Shown piece after piece: positions 1-7,689 of a DNA stretch of 64,000 bases. The first letter of the stretch is position 1. Each line of letters begins with the position of its first letter. The position numbers and the translations under genes were made by a program. This stretch comes from Bacteroidota bacterium. GTDB lineage: Bacteria; Bacteroidota; Bacteroidia; Bacteroidales; F082. The notes beneath the pieces are model-generated. The model did not search any database. It was not told the DNA's origin and saw nothing but the letters and a program-made list of their open reading frames with translations. The DNA lies in contig JAHJTC010000017.1 in assembly GCA_018830105.1 (NCBI GenBank), positions 1 through 64,000 on the forward strand. Reading direction: 5' to 3'.

Positions 1-94
1 AATTCATGAAGGGGCCGCTAAACGGCATTTGGGCTTTGAAAAAGCCCACTCCTTCATTGAATTTTCGGCTTTCCGGCAGAGCGCGCAGGCCATC
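1..94. repeat. 94-bp hairpin repeat, copy 1
   Basis: These 94 bases are identical to 5294-5387. The unit folds on itself: the first 12 bases (AATTCATGAAGG) are nearly the reverse complement of bases 51-63, with one extra base, and between them GGGCTT/AAGCCC forms a second small hairpin. No protein is encoded. A shorter match to its right end (CGCAGGCCATCTTTT) recurs near 11703. It may be a REP-like or non-autonomous mobile hairpin; no transposase is present to confirm this. Confidence 0.8.
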
Positions 95-604
95 TTTTCC
101 GTAAAGGGTTTGGTCCTTTGCCCAGTCAAAGGACAAGAAAAAAAACTTATGCCATGGGTTTTTTGTTTTTCCGGATACAGATTTCACTTCGACATAGTTC
201 GGCAAACTCACCACAAGTGCTCCCTTCTATAGGTTCACATGTCAATCCGTACAAGCCATGGAGTATATTGAACAAAATTAAGTAATCTAACTTATTACCA
301 CGCGAAAGGATTACCTTCGGTGAGAAAGTTCGCGCGGGAGCGCGGGGGAGATAGTTCGCGCGGGAGCGCGGGGGTTTCATACAAAATGACAGTTTCACAA
401 AAGGCGAGGGCTTTGGTCTTTTGCCCAGTCAAAGGACAAGAAAAAAACTTATGCCGTGGGTTTTTTGTTTTTCAGGATACGGATTTCACTTCGACAGGCC
501 TGCCTTCCTGTAGTCGGTAGGCAGGCTCAGGGCATCGCAGGGCATCGCAGCGCAGGTAAAACCGCGACGACGCCGGAGTCTACTCAATTGCAAGCTGGCA
601 CTTT
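95..604. repeat. Mosaic of intergenic repeats, no gene
   Basis: This spacer is assembled from short blocks that recur at 2.4-2.9 kb and 4.9-5.6 kb. One block contains TTCGCGCGGGAGCGCG (copies near 330, 2500, 2565, 2920, 5035, 5120 and, with one change, 5570). A second contains GAACAAAATTAAGTAATC (near 270, 2520, 2857, 5058). A third contains GTCAAAGGACAAGAAAA (near 125, 427, 2636, 4977). A fourth contains GGGTTTTTTGTTTTTC. Small ORFs here are made of the repeats and have no protein-like features. Confidence 0.7.
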
Positions 605-928
605 TTACGCTGTAAGGTTTTTAATTATTTGTGTGATACTCTTTTTGGATATCTTATCAAGTTTACCCATTCTTGTCTCGACCAGCCTTTTATCAAGGGT
701 GGCTATTTTATGTACTCGCACTACAGAAGGTAATTTTAATCCAGCATCACTCCATTTATCCAGATAATAATCATTCTTCGTATCATAAATCTGGCTTGTT
801 ATCCTGCATACTATAATGTCTCCATCATCGTAATCATTTATAATCAAGGCAGGTCTCTTCTTAAAACTTTTCCCATCAGTAAAAGGGAATTTCAACAATA
901 CGATATCACCAAACATTAATCGCTCCAT
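605..928 (-). CDS. MazF/PemK-like type II toxin (predicted mRNA endoribonuclease)
   Basis: About 107 residues with the compact CcdB/MazF (PemK) barrel pattern: an early GDIVLLKFPFTDG segment, then KKRPALII, which matches the RPxLVI core of the family, and an I-T-S strand further on. Family members cleave mRNA and are neutralised by a partner encoded just upstream. The ATG at 926-928 is chosen. A TTG at 932-934 would add two residues and overlap the stop of the upstream antitoxin; either start implies coupled translation. The gene ends in mosaic repeat DNA, a common setting for mobile toxin-antitoxin pairs. Assignment to the fold is firm; the cleavage specificity is unknown. Confidence 0.8.
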   Translation of the reverse strand: MERLMFGDIVLLKFPFTDGKSFKKRPALIINDYDDGDIIVCRITSQIYDTKNDYYLDKWSDAGLKLPSVVRVHKIATLDKRLVETRMGKLDKISKKSITQIIKNLTA

Positions 929-930
929 GT

Positions 931-1149
931 TCAATAAGTGTCATAGATAGAATCCGATTCTGCAAATCCTTGCAAAAAATGGGCTGTTGCTGCTTGCTTT
1001 ACAATCAGATCATCGTTCTTTTCAGAATCATCAATTAACACGATCACCCGAACATCTCTATCCTGATTTGTTTTCAACTCAGATTGAATGCGGAGCGGTA
1101 TCTGTATCCGATTGTTTTTAATCTTTGTTTTGAATTCAAGTGCTTTCAT
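931..1149 (-). CDS. Putative antitoxin of the MazF/PemK-like toxin
   Basis: A 72-residue protein directly upstream of the toxin, whose stop codon (931-933) abuts or overlaps the toxin start. The first 35 residues (KIKNNRIQIPLRIQSEL) read like the strand-rich N-terminus of AbrB/MazE-type or DUF2281-like antitoxins. The tail is polar and acidic (DDSEKNDD), as expected for a toxin-wrapping segment. No clear helix-turn-helix is visible, so the family is inferred mainly from position and size. It is expressed from a good promoter at 1167-1195 and probably autoregulates the pair together with the toxin. Confidence 0.65.
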   Translation of the reverse strand: MKALEFKTKIKNNRIQIPLRIQSELKTNQDRDVRVIVLIDDSEKNDDLIVKQAATAHFLQGFAESDSIYDTY

Positions 1150-1166
1150 GGTTTTAAATCTTTACT

Positions 1167-1195
1167 CAAAGATACAATATTTTCATTTAGGACAA
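1167..1195 (-). promoter_or_regulatory. Bacteroidota-type promoter for the toxin-antitoxin operon
   Basis: On the minus strand TTG (1195-1193) is followed after 18 bases by TATCTTTG (1174-1167), a full match to the TAnnTTTG -7 element. The predicted transcript starts about 10 bases before the ATG at 1149. Confidence 0.6.
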
Positions 1196-1216
1196 CCTTT
1201 CTCCTGTGCCTGCTTG

Positions 1217-1340
1217 CAATGGGCGTGCATATGCTTTGTGGCGGACTTCAAAATATAAATCTTTCTGTCCACAACGATTTATATTTGGAACTAAAATGTT
1301 CATATTCAAAACGTAATCCGCCATAAAGTATGATGCATTG
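1217..1340 (-). repeat. 124-bp imperfect inverted repeat (attC-like) after the GIY-YIG gene
   Basis: Outer arms CAATG (1217-1221) and CATTG (1336-1340) enclose GCATATGCTTTGTGGCGGA, which pairs with TCCGCCATAAAGTATGATGC with a few mismatches. Inside this an 11-bp perfect stem pairs 1251-1261 with 1276-1286. The stop codon of the upstream gene (1341-1343) lies at the border, so the minus strand reads CTCTAACAATGC, resembling the gene-proximal end of integron attC sites. The other border lacks a good GTTRRRY box (GTTGTCC near 1197), so an integron site is suggested but not shown. Confidence 0.5.
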
Positions 1341-2189
1341 TTAGAGGTTGTTAATTTCTTCAAACAGTCTAATGTATTTTCTGTAAGTGATTTTGTCTTC
1401 TTTTTTGCAAAAATTGTCAATGGTTAGATTTCCTAGAGTTTCAAGAAATCCCCAACTTGAGATATTTTGAAATCCTAAACCAAAATTACCTGACAGTTTC
1501 TTAAACTCAAGAAAGCCCTCAAGATTATTCAATAATTGTGGAGGCATAATAAAGTGTTGTTCTCCAAATGCATTATAAACAAGGTCTTCCTCTTCTAAAA
1601 AGTCAACTTCTTCAACAATTGTCACTGTCCATAAGAAATAGCACTTAACTTTATTGATTGTTTTTCCAAGTATTAGAAAAACTGTATCACCCTTAGAATA
1701 TATAATACTCCGTTTTCTTGAAGAAATATAGTGAGTGCTATCAATAAGCAGATTGTCTTCATTATCGTCAAGTGAATCTTGAGATGGATATCCTTTTTCT
1801 GCGTCGTAATTATGATATTGTATCCAATATTTCTCTTCTTTTTCTAAATGATTTCCTTTGTAATAATCGCCCGATGTTAGAATTGAACAATTATATTGAG
1901 GTTTCAAGTTTAAAATATATTCTGATTCTTTTTTCAATAATTCAGTCTCATCACAAAGTTCTAAAATTTCAAATTTAAAATTTCCGTAAACACCTACTTT
2001 ATGAACAATTTGTGATAGTCCATATTTAAGAAAAGCTGCTCGAATTCTGCTTGTGGAAAATTCTCCAGGTAAATTCGATGTGTGTTGTTTCCAACGTTGA
2101 TATATATTTCTAGATTGACCAATATAAAACTTATCATTAACCAAATTGGTAATTCTATAAATTCCTGCTATTCCTTTCTGTCTATCCAA
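1341..2189 (-). CDS. GIY-YIG nuclease domain protein with unknown C-terminal half
   Basis: 282 residues. The first ~105 form a GIY-YIG endonuclease domain: AGIYRITN supplies GIY, DKFYIGQS the YIG equivalent, then R of NIYQRW, and E of LKKESEYI about 85 residues in, a plausible metal-binding glutamate. The remaining ~175 residues match nothing I recognise and contain no membrane segment. The only in-frame start in front of the domain is TTG (2189-2187). The stop codon is fused to the inverted repeat at 1217-1340, and the direct repeat at 2218-2564 begins about 30 bases upstream of the start. Family members range from homing and restriction enzymes to repair enzymes; the role here is unknown. 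Confidence 0.7.
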   Translation of the reverse strand: MDRQKGIAGIYRITNLVNDKFYIGQSRNIYQRWKQHTSNLPGEFSTSRIRAAFLKYGLSQIVHKVGVYGNFKFEILELCDETELLKKESEYILNLKPQYNCSILTSGDYYKGNHLEKEEKYWIQYHNYDAEKGYPSQDSLDDNEDNLLIDSTHYISSRKRSIIYSKGDTVFLILGKTINKVKCYFLWTVTIVEEVDFLEEEDLVYNAFGEQHFIMPPQLLNNLEGFLEFKKLSGNFGLGFQNISSWGFLETLGNLTIDNFCKKEDKITYRKYIRLFEEINNL

Positions 2190-2217
2190 GGTGTACGTTT
2201 TTTTTTTAATAACCCCT

Positions 2218-2564
2218 AACTTCTTATATGTCCGAATTTTTTACTCATCCGCCATTATCTGTTTGATATTTTCAGGTTATGTGATTGTTGTTTGCTGCAT
2301 AAACCCAATGATTTGGTTAATAAGGCATAAAGGTAAAAAAAATGTTTTTAGTTCCGCAAAAAAAATCGGTTGCTGCGGTTTATTGTTTTATACAAAATGG
2401 CAGCTTCACCGATAGCGAGGGCTTTGGTTCTTTTGTCCGGTCAAAGGATGAGAAAAGCAGTTAATTAGCACGCGAAAGGATTAGCTTCGGTGAGAAAGTT
2501 CGCGCGGGAGCGCGGCATATTGAACAAAATTAAGTAATCTAACTTATTACCACGCGAAAGGATT
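2218..2564. repeat. ~345-bp direct repeat, copy 1
   Basis: This segment, from CTTCTTATATGTCC through the block with GCATAAACCCAATG to CACGCGAAAGGATT, recurs with moderate divergence at 4748-5100. Both copies sit just upstream of a minus-strand gene (starts at 2189 and 4693) with the same end facing the gene. The half away from the gene is made of the GC-rich mosaic repeats. Confidence 0.75.
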
Positions 2565-2937
2565 CGCGCGGGAGCGCGGGGGTTTCATACAAAATGGCAG
2601 CTTCACAAATGGCGAGGGCTTTGGTCCTTTGCCCGGTCAAAGGACAAGAAAAAAAAACTTATGCCGTGGGTTTTTTGTTTTTCAGGATACGGATTTCACT
2701 TCTACATACTTCGGCAAACTCACCACAAGCGCTTCCTTCGACTTATTCGCTCAGGGCATCGCAGTGCAGGTAAATCTGCGACAGCACCGGATATTACACT
2801 TTGACAGGCTTCCTTCGATAGGTTCGCATGTCAATCCGTACAAGCCATGGAGCATATTGAACAAAATTAAGTAATCTAACTTATTACCACGCGAAAGGAT
2901 TAGCTTCGGTGAGAAAGTTCGCGCGGGAGCGCGGGGT
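2565..2937. repeat. Mosaic repeat spacer downstream of the serine hydrolase gene
   Basis: Continues with the same repeat blocks as 95-604, in a similar order: the TTCATACAAAATGGCAG block, the GTCAAAGGACAAG block, GGGTTTTTTGTTTTTCAGG, TTCGGCAAACTCACCACAAG, GAACAAAATTAAGTAATC and the GCGCGGGAGCGCG block. No gene is seen. Confidence 0.65.
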
Positions 2938-2967
2938 CTTGCAGAACGCTCAGAGTCCTATTTATTG
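2938..2967 (-). repeat. 30-bp gene-end motif, copy 1
   Basis: On the plus strand CTTGCAGA-A-CGCTCAGAGTC followed by a TATTTATT-type tail. It lies 26 bases past the stop of the 566-residue serine hydrolase. Near-identical copies lie at 16388-16417 and 19748-19777, also at 3' ends of minus-strand genes. Confidence 0.65.
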
Positions 2968-2992
2968 TATGCTGGCAATTCTTTCATTATCA

Positions 2993-4693
2993 TTAATTTC
3001 TCTTTTCAAAAAGTATATTCTTTGCTCTTGGATTATTTATTACAAGGCTTGTAATTGCTCCATTTTCTTCTAAAAATGCAATTGATTGTATTAAACCGGA
3101 ATTGCTTTTAAAGGTCAGGTCTTCTGAGTGTTCTAGAATTATATCTTCCGGGAATGCTGTGCTATGAATTATTAATTCCTCATTTTCATAGCTAATCTCG
3201 TAACTTACATCAAGTTCACTTGAATAGAAAGTACCGGTTAACTTGTTGTAATTGATATTTGCCTCTTTTTTGTCTTCCTCAACCCTTAATGCTACATAAC
3301 TATTGCCGTTTTGTTCAAGCGTATGGCTGTTTACCTCTCCATTTCTTAAATGAAATACGAATTCAGCCTCAGCTTCTTTTACAAAATATACTGAATCTGA
3401 TTTGGCATATAATCTATAGTTATTGTTATACATGTTTAAAAAGTGATCCTCACCATCTTTGAAAAAAGTCAGATAACAATCTTTGTCATCCACCTGTTGA
3501 TATTTGCCGGCACACAAAGCGAAAAATTCATCGTTAATTTCTTGCTCAGTTGACTCACTTTTTTTTGTTTTCTTCTTTGGCTCATCACCAAATAAAATAT
3601 CAGCAATATCATTCATGATTTTTAGGGGGCGTAATGTTCCATTATTGCTTAAAATAACCACGCCAACTTTTTCATCAGGGAAAAAGGCTGTTGCCGACCT
3701 GTAGCCTCCCCATGCTCCATCATGACTATAGGCTTTCTTGTTTTTTATTTCTTTTAGGTATAAACCATAGCCATAATCTATGGTTTTGCTGTTATTTAAG
3801 TTACCCTTTTCGGTTATTTTATCGTAAACAACATCTCCGCCCACCGATTTGCTATTAAAGTTTATTAACCACTTTGCCATATCAGCGGTGCTACTCATAA
3901 GCGAACTGGAACCGGGGGCATTGAGTCTATTAGAAAAAGGGATAGTATTATTGCCAGTATAAATATAGGAATGAGCCATTACGTTTTCTTCTGAATTATT
4001 ACTATCAACATAGTAAGTATTGTTCATTCCTAAAGGAACAAATAGGTAATCTTTTGACCAACTTTCAAATGATGTATCTGTAACTGCTTCAACTATTTTT
4101 GCCAAAAGATTGTAATTGGAATTACTATATGAAAATTCGGAGCCCGGAGTAAAATTTAAATGATCTTGCTTTTTAAGTGTTTCATAGATATCATCCAATG
4201 AAAGTGCTTCTTCGGGCTGCCATCCTTTCATCGCGAATAGTGCAGGCCAGTCTCTGATACCAGAGGTGTGATGAACAAGTTGATATATTGTAATATCACT
4301 CATAACTTCCGGCAAATCCGGCAAATGTTTAATGATTTTATCATTCATGTTAATTTCACCCTTTTCTTCCAAAAGAGCTATTGCCATTCCTGTGAATTGT
4401 TTATTTACAGAGGCAATGTCAAAAATAGTAGTTTCAACTATTGGCGATTTTCCGTTTAAATCGGCAAAACCAAAATTCCCTTTGTATAGGATAGAATCCT
4501 TCTTCGTAATTATTACCGAAAATCCAGGCTTATTGCCTTCATTTAAAGCTCCTAATTGATTATATACCTGCTGTTCAAAGTAGGAGTCCAATTGTGGATT
4601 CAATTCCTTTTCATGTACCGCTTTGCACTGGGTAAGACTGGTGATTATCACTAATCCTAATACGAATGTTTTAATTTGTCTCTTTATCATCAT
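2993..4693 (-). CDS. Beta-lactamase-fold serine hydrolase lipoprotein
   Basis: 566 residues. A signal peptide ends in the lipobox LTQC (Cys23), so the protein is probably anchored to a membrane lipid. The class C beta-lactamase/DD-peptidase fold (Pfam Beta-lactamase) shows its three motifs: S95-V-N-K98 (SxxK), Y189-S-N191 (YxN) and H324-D-G326 in place of KTG. The ~190-residue tail is a strand-rich extension like those of esterase or peptidase members (DUF3471-like). HxG in place of KTG and an accessory C-terminal domain point to an esterase, D-aminopeptidase or peptidoglycan-related activity more than drug resistance. The gene is flanked on both sides by repeat mosaics, with the 345-bp repeat just upstream, suggesting it moved as a unit. 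Confidence 0.85.
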   Translation of the reverse strand: MMIKRQIKTFVLGLVIITSLTQCKAVHEKELNPQLDSYFEQQVYNQLGALNEGNKPGFSVIITKKDSILYKGNFGFADLNGKSPIVETTIFDIASVNKQFTGMAIALLEEKGEINMNDKIIKHLPDLPEVMSDITIYQLVHHTSGIRDWPALFAMKGWQPEEALSLDDIYETLKKQDHLNFTPGSEFSYSNSNYNLLAKIVEAVTDTSFESWSKDYLFVPLGMNNTYYVDSNNSEENVMAHSYIYTGNNTIPFSNRLNAPGSSSLMSSTADMAKWLINFNSKSVGGDVVYDKITEKGNLNNSKTIDYGYGLYLKEIKNKKAYSHDGAWGGYRSATAFFPDEKVGVVILSNNGTLRPLKIMNDIADILFGDEPKKKTKKSESTEQEINDEFFALCAGKYQQVDDKDCYLTFFKDGEDHFLNMYNNNYRLYAKSDSVYFVKEAEAEFVFHLRNGEVNSHTLEQNGNSYVALRVEEDKKEANINYNKLTGTFYSSELDVSYEISYENEELIIHSTAFPEDIILEHSEDLTFKSNSGLIQSIAFLEENGAITSLVINNPRAKNILFEKRN

Positions 4694-4747
4694 GATATTC
4701 TACGTTATTGTAAGTTTAAAAGTGCACTATCTGTTATCTTTGCTTGG

Positions 4748-5100
4748 ATACGACTTCTTATATGTCCATGTTTTTGAATCATATCCGCCAGTATCTGTCG
4801 GACATTTTCAGGTTATGTGGTTGCTGATTGCTGCATAAACCCAATGGTTTGGTTAATAAGGCATAAAGGTAAAAAAAATGTTTTCAGTTATGCAAGAAAA
4901 AATTAGGTTGCTGCGGTTTATTGTTTCATACAAAATCCCAGCTTCACCAATAGCGAGGGCTTGGGGCTTTTGCCCGGTCAAAGGACAAGAAAAGCAGTTA
5001 ATTAGCACGCGAAAGGATTAGCTTCGGTGAGAAAGTTCGCGCGGGAGCGCGGGATATTGAACAAAATTAAGTAATCTAACTTATTACCACGCGAAAGGAT
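4748..5100. repeat. ~345-bp direct repeat, copy 2
   Basis: Partner of 2218-2564. It keeps CTTCTTATATGTCC, GCATAAACCCAATGGTTTGG, GGTTGCTGCGGTTTATTG and CAGTTAATTAGCACGCG in the same order. It begins about 55 bases upstream of the serine hydrolase start, so copies 1 and 2 flank that gene as direct repeats. Confidence 0.75.
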
Positions 5101-5619
5101 TACCTTCGGTGAGAAAGTTCGCGCGGGAGCGCGGGGGTTTCATACAAAATGGCAGCTTCACAAATGGCGAGGGAAACTTAATAACCAAAACAAAAACGTT
5201 TTCGGAAGAGCGCGGGGGCAAGCGGAAAAGCGGGGGCGGCGAGCCGCGATGCCCCGAGCGATTAGTCGAGGGGTGAATGTCGGGAAGGCTGAAAATTCAT
5301 GAAGGGGCCGCTAAACGGCATTTGGGCTTTGAAAAAGCCCACTCCTTCATTGAATTTTCGGCTTTCCGGCAGAGCGCGCAGGCCATCATTCCTGCCTGAC
5401 TGCGCCAGCAGAGTTTACCTGCTGAAGGCAGGTTTACCTGCAAAAGGCAGGCAGGTCCGCTAAGTTTACCTCCCGACTGAAAAGAGGGAGGGGTTTGGTC
5501 CTTTGCCCGGTCAGAGGACAAGAAAAGCAGTTAATTACCACGCAAAAGGATTAGCTTCGGTGAGAAAGTTCGTGCGGGAGCGCGGGTAGCTCCTGATTAT
5601 CAGCGGTTGGCATACTTCA
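5101..5619. repeat. Mosaic repeat spacer with the second 94-bp hairpin copy
   Basis: Contains further GCGCGGGAGCGCG blocks near 5120 and 5570 and the 94-bp repeat at 5294-5387. It also holds a stretch of TGCCTGCC-type palindromic motifs at 5390-5460 (TGAAGGCAGGTTTACC, GGCAGGCAGGT) of the kind that recur near 19590, 38925 and 46980. No coding sequence is apparent. Confidence 0.65.
5294..5387. repeat. 94-bp hairpin repeat, copy 2
   Basis: Base-for-base identical to 1-94, including the terminal inverted arms and the inner GGGCTT/AAGCCC stem. Perfect identity over 94 bp implies recent duplication or ongoing conversion. Confidence 0.8.
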
Positions 5620-6282
5620 CTAGGATAGTAATTTTGCTTTCCCTCCTTTCCATATCAACCAAACAGCAAGTCCAAGTTCTCCAATTGCCATCGGAAGCGC
5701 TAAAATCATTTCCAAATTACTTACAAGTTCTGATTGAGTTAGCGTCAATTTTAGGAAGTGGACAACAACATAAGAAATACCTGCGATTAATGCCAAATAC
5801 CATAAAATCTTTGGTATCGGAGGATGAAGTTTCATTAATATTCCAACGGAAATAAGATGGATTCCAAATAGGATTAGCCCGGCACTCCAAATCGATTGAA
5901 AGGATTGAAAATTATTGATAATAATCTCGTTACTTGTTTCGGTAGGATTAAGATTTTTCGTTAGATAAAATGCCCCAATTCCAAATATTAGGGTGTAAAC
6001 AATTCTCAAAATACCCGATAGTAGTGCAATCTTCTTATTGTCATTTTTAAAGTACCGATAAAGCGTCCAGGAAACCAAAACATCAAGCAGAAGCACAAGC
6101 AGAATTGCGAATAGCATCCATTTGTATAATTGCAAATTGCCGGCAAGATTGCTTTGGACTAAATCAAGTTGACCTGGGTTAAATACTTTGGGAAAAGCAA
6201 ATCCAAATGCAAATCCAGCTATTATTGCCATCAACAAAAGTGAGTATCCGGTAATTTTTGCGAAAATTCTATTTGTAATCAT
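5620..6282 (-). CDS. DUF4386-like six-helix membrane protein
   Basis: 220 residues with about six hydrophobic helices. The order and the NPGQLDLV-type loop after the first helix and the YRYFK motif after the second match the DUF4386 family of bacterial integral membrane proteins, whose biochemical role is unknown. It is the last gene of a tightly spaced minus-strand run that begins at 11499; the gap to the preceding gene is 53 bases. Such proteins are often linked to small regulators or ECF sigma genes, as here. No catalytic residues are visible. The stop lies next to the mosaic repeats. Confidence 0.7.
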   Translation of the reverse strand: MITNRIFAKITGYSLLLMAIIAGFAFGFAFPKVFNPGQLDLVQSNLAGNLQLYKWMLFAILLVLLLDVLVSWTLYRYFKNDNKKIALLSGILRIVYTLIFGIGAFYLTKNLNPTETSNEIIINNFQSFQSIWSAGLILFGIHLISVGILMKLHPPIPKILWYLALIAGISYVVVHFLKLTLTQSELVSNLEMILALPMAIGELGLAVWLIWKGGKAKLLS

Positions 6283-6335
6283 TTTATTCTTCTTTTAGTT
6301 TCTCAATATTATTGTCGGAAATTCATGTTTAAATC

Positions 6336-6752
6336 CTACTCATTGTTCACTTTACCTGGAATTATCCATTTCCATGCAAGCCATACAATAGAAACGGTAG
6401 TTCCAATCTCGATCATACTACAGAATAAGTAATATTTTGTTGGTTCAACTGCAAAAAGTGTCGCTGTTTGTACCAGCGTCATGATTACTCCGGCAATGAT
6501 GTTTGCCCATCGGTTGTACCTATAATTTAATATTCTCGACAGCAGAACCATTGCAATTGGAATTTCCATGAGGATTGCAGCACCCAATAAGAAATTTTCA
6601 TTCATTTCCATTCCGTTTACAGTTCCGGTCAAATATTGCTTCAATAAATTTACATCCATTATTCCCATGATATCGCAATACAAATAATTTAAAATTGCGA
6701 ATATCCATAGCGTAGAAAGCAATATTTTCCGGTCTATTTTTTTAGTTTTCAT
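6336..6752 (-). CDS. DUF6326-like small membrane protein
   Basis: 138 residues with four predicted membrane helices. The N-terminal KKIDRKILLSTLWIF and the LNYLYCDIMG segment fit the DUF6326 family of uncharacterised Bacteroidota and Actinobacteria membrane proteins. It follows the alpha/beta hydrolase gene by 23 bases. The 35 bases before its start, including the end of that upstream gene, closely resemble the leader of the small membrane gene at 11263-11499, implying a shared origin of the leader DNA. No function can be assigned. Confidence 0.65.
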   Translation of the reverse strand: MKTKKIDRKILLSTLWIFAILNYLYCDIMGIMDVNLLKQYLTGTVNGMEMNENFLLGAAILMEIPIAMVLLSRILNYRYNRWANIIAGVIMTLVQTATLFAVEPTKYYLFCSMIEIGTTVSIVWLAWKWIIPGKVNNE

Positions 6753-6775
6753 TTTTCAATATTAGTAATTGTAAT

Positions 6776-7636
6776 TTAGTGTTTACCCTTTATTAAATCT
6801 TCAATGATTAGATTATCGCTTTTTGACTGCACGTGTTTCGAATTTTCTAGCAATAAATAGTTTTTGATAGAAGGAAATATTTTTAAAGCTCTTTTAATCA
6901 TTTTTTCGCCCGGGAATAAGATGTCATCTTTCGCGCCAATCAAGGTTATTGGTGTTTTTATTGCCTTCGCTTTTTCCTTTGTGATGGTTGGCACAGGTGC
7001 AAAATCCATATTGAAATGCAAAAAAACTTTTGAAAGGTATTTGATGGCAAATTCGTCACGATCGGTAAAAACCTCTGCTAAAAATTTTTCAACATATTTG
7101 GGTTTTTGCGTTTTCATATACCTTTTCATCGGAATGAAAATTTTGAATAAAGTTTTTATTGGGTTCCCGTTTACAATGTAAGCTGGTGCTGATAAAAACA
7201 CTTCCTTGATTTTACTTTCATCATTTTCGAGCGTTTTCAATATGACCAATCCTCCAAACGAAAAACCCGCCAAAGTAACCTGCTCAATATTTAGCGCTGT
7301 GATTATTTCATTCATCCATTTTCCGTAGGAGTCATCCTTCATATTGAGTCTCGTCTCAGCACTTTTATTCGGTTGAGCCAACACATCAACTGCATAAACT
7401 CTAAAAGTTTTACTTAAATTGGGATAGGTTTCAAATGCAATTGGGGCACAACCATTTGAACCGTGAATGATTAAAATTGGAGGATTTGCAGATGTTCCAG
7501 ATGCGATAATATTTGTCCGCCCAAAACTGGTATTTATCTTAATGTATTCAAAATCAATATGAAGTTCATCTAATTTTTGATCATACAGACTTAAAATTTC
7601 CTTCTTTCCTTTTTCTGTTTTATAAAGTGATTTCAT
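6776..7636 (-). CDS. Alpha/beta hydrolase
   Basis: 286 residues with the alpha/beta hydrolase fold. HGSNGCAP (residues 59-66) gives the oxyanion region, GFSFGG places the nucleophile at Ser126, an Asp of GAKDDILFP (about 237-238) is the acid and His268 in SKHVQS is the base. The triad is complete. There is no signal peptide, so it is probably cytosolic. Relatives act on esters, lactones or haloalkanes; the substrate cannot be read from the sequence. It lies between the TPR esterase (53-base gap) and DUF6326 (23-base gap), consistent with one transcript. Confidence 0.85.
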   Translation of the reverse strand: MKSLYKTEKGKKEILSLYDQKLDELHIDFEYIKINTSFGRTNIIASGTSANPPILIIHGSNGCAPIAFETYPNLSKTFRVYAVDVLAQPNKSAETRLNMKDDSYGKWMNEIITALNIEQVTLAGFSFGGLVILKTLENDESKIKEVFLSAPAYIVNGNPIKTLFKIFIPMKRYMKTQKPKYVEKFLAEVFTDRDEFAIKYLSKVFLHFNMDFAPVPTITKEKAKAIKTPITLIGAKDDILFPGEKMIKRALKIFPSIKNYLLLENSKHVQSKSDNLIIEDLIKGKH

Positions 7637-7689
7637 TGGTTATTTTTCATGTGATACTAATAGTTTTGCTGTAAGCATATGGGTAAGCC

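Noticed and set aside
29..520. Three short frames at the left end
   Set aside because: They are translations of repeat mosaics that recur elsewhere with shifted frames.
2993..4693. Interpretation as an antibiotic-resistance beta-lactamase
   Set aside because: KTG is replaced by HDG and there is a long C-terminal domain; this is more typical of esterase or peptidase members of the same fold.
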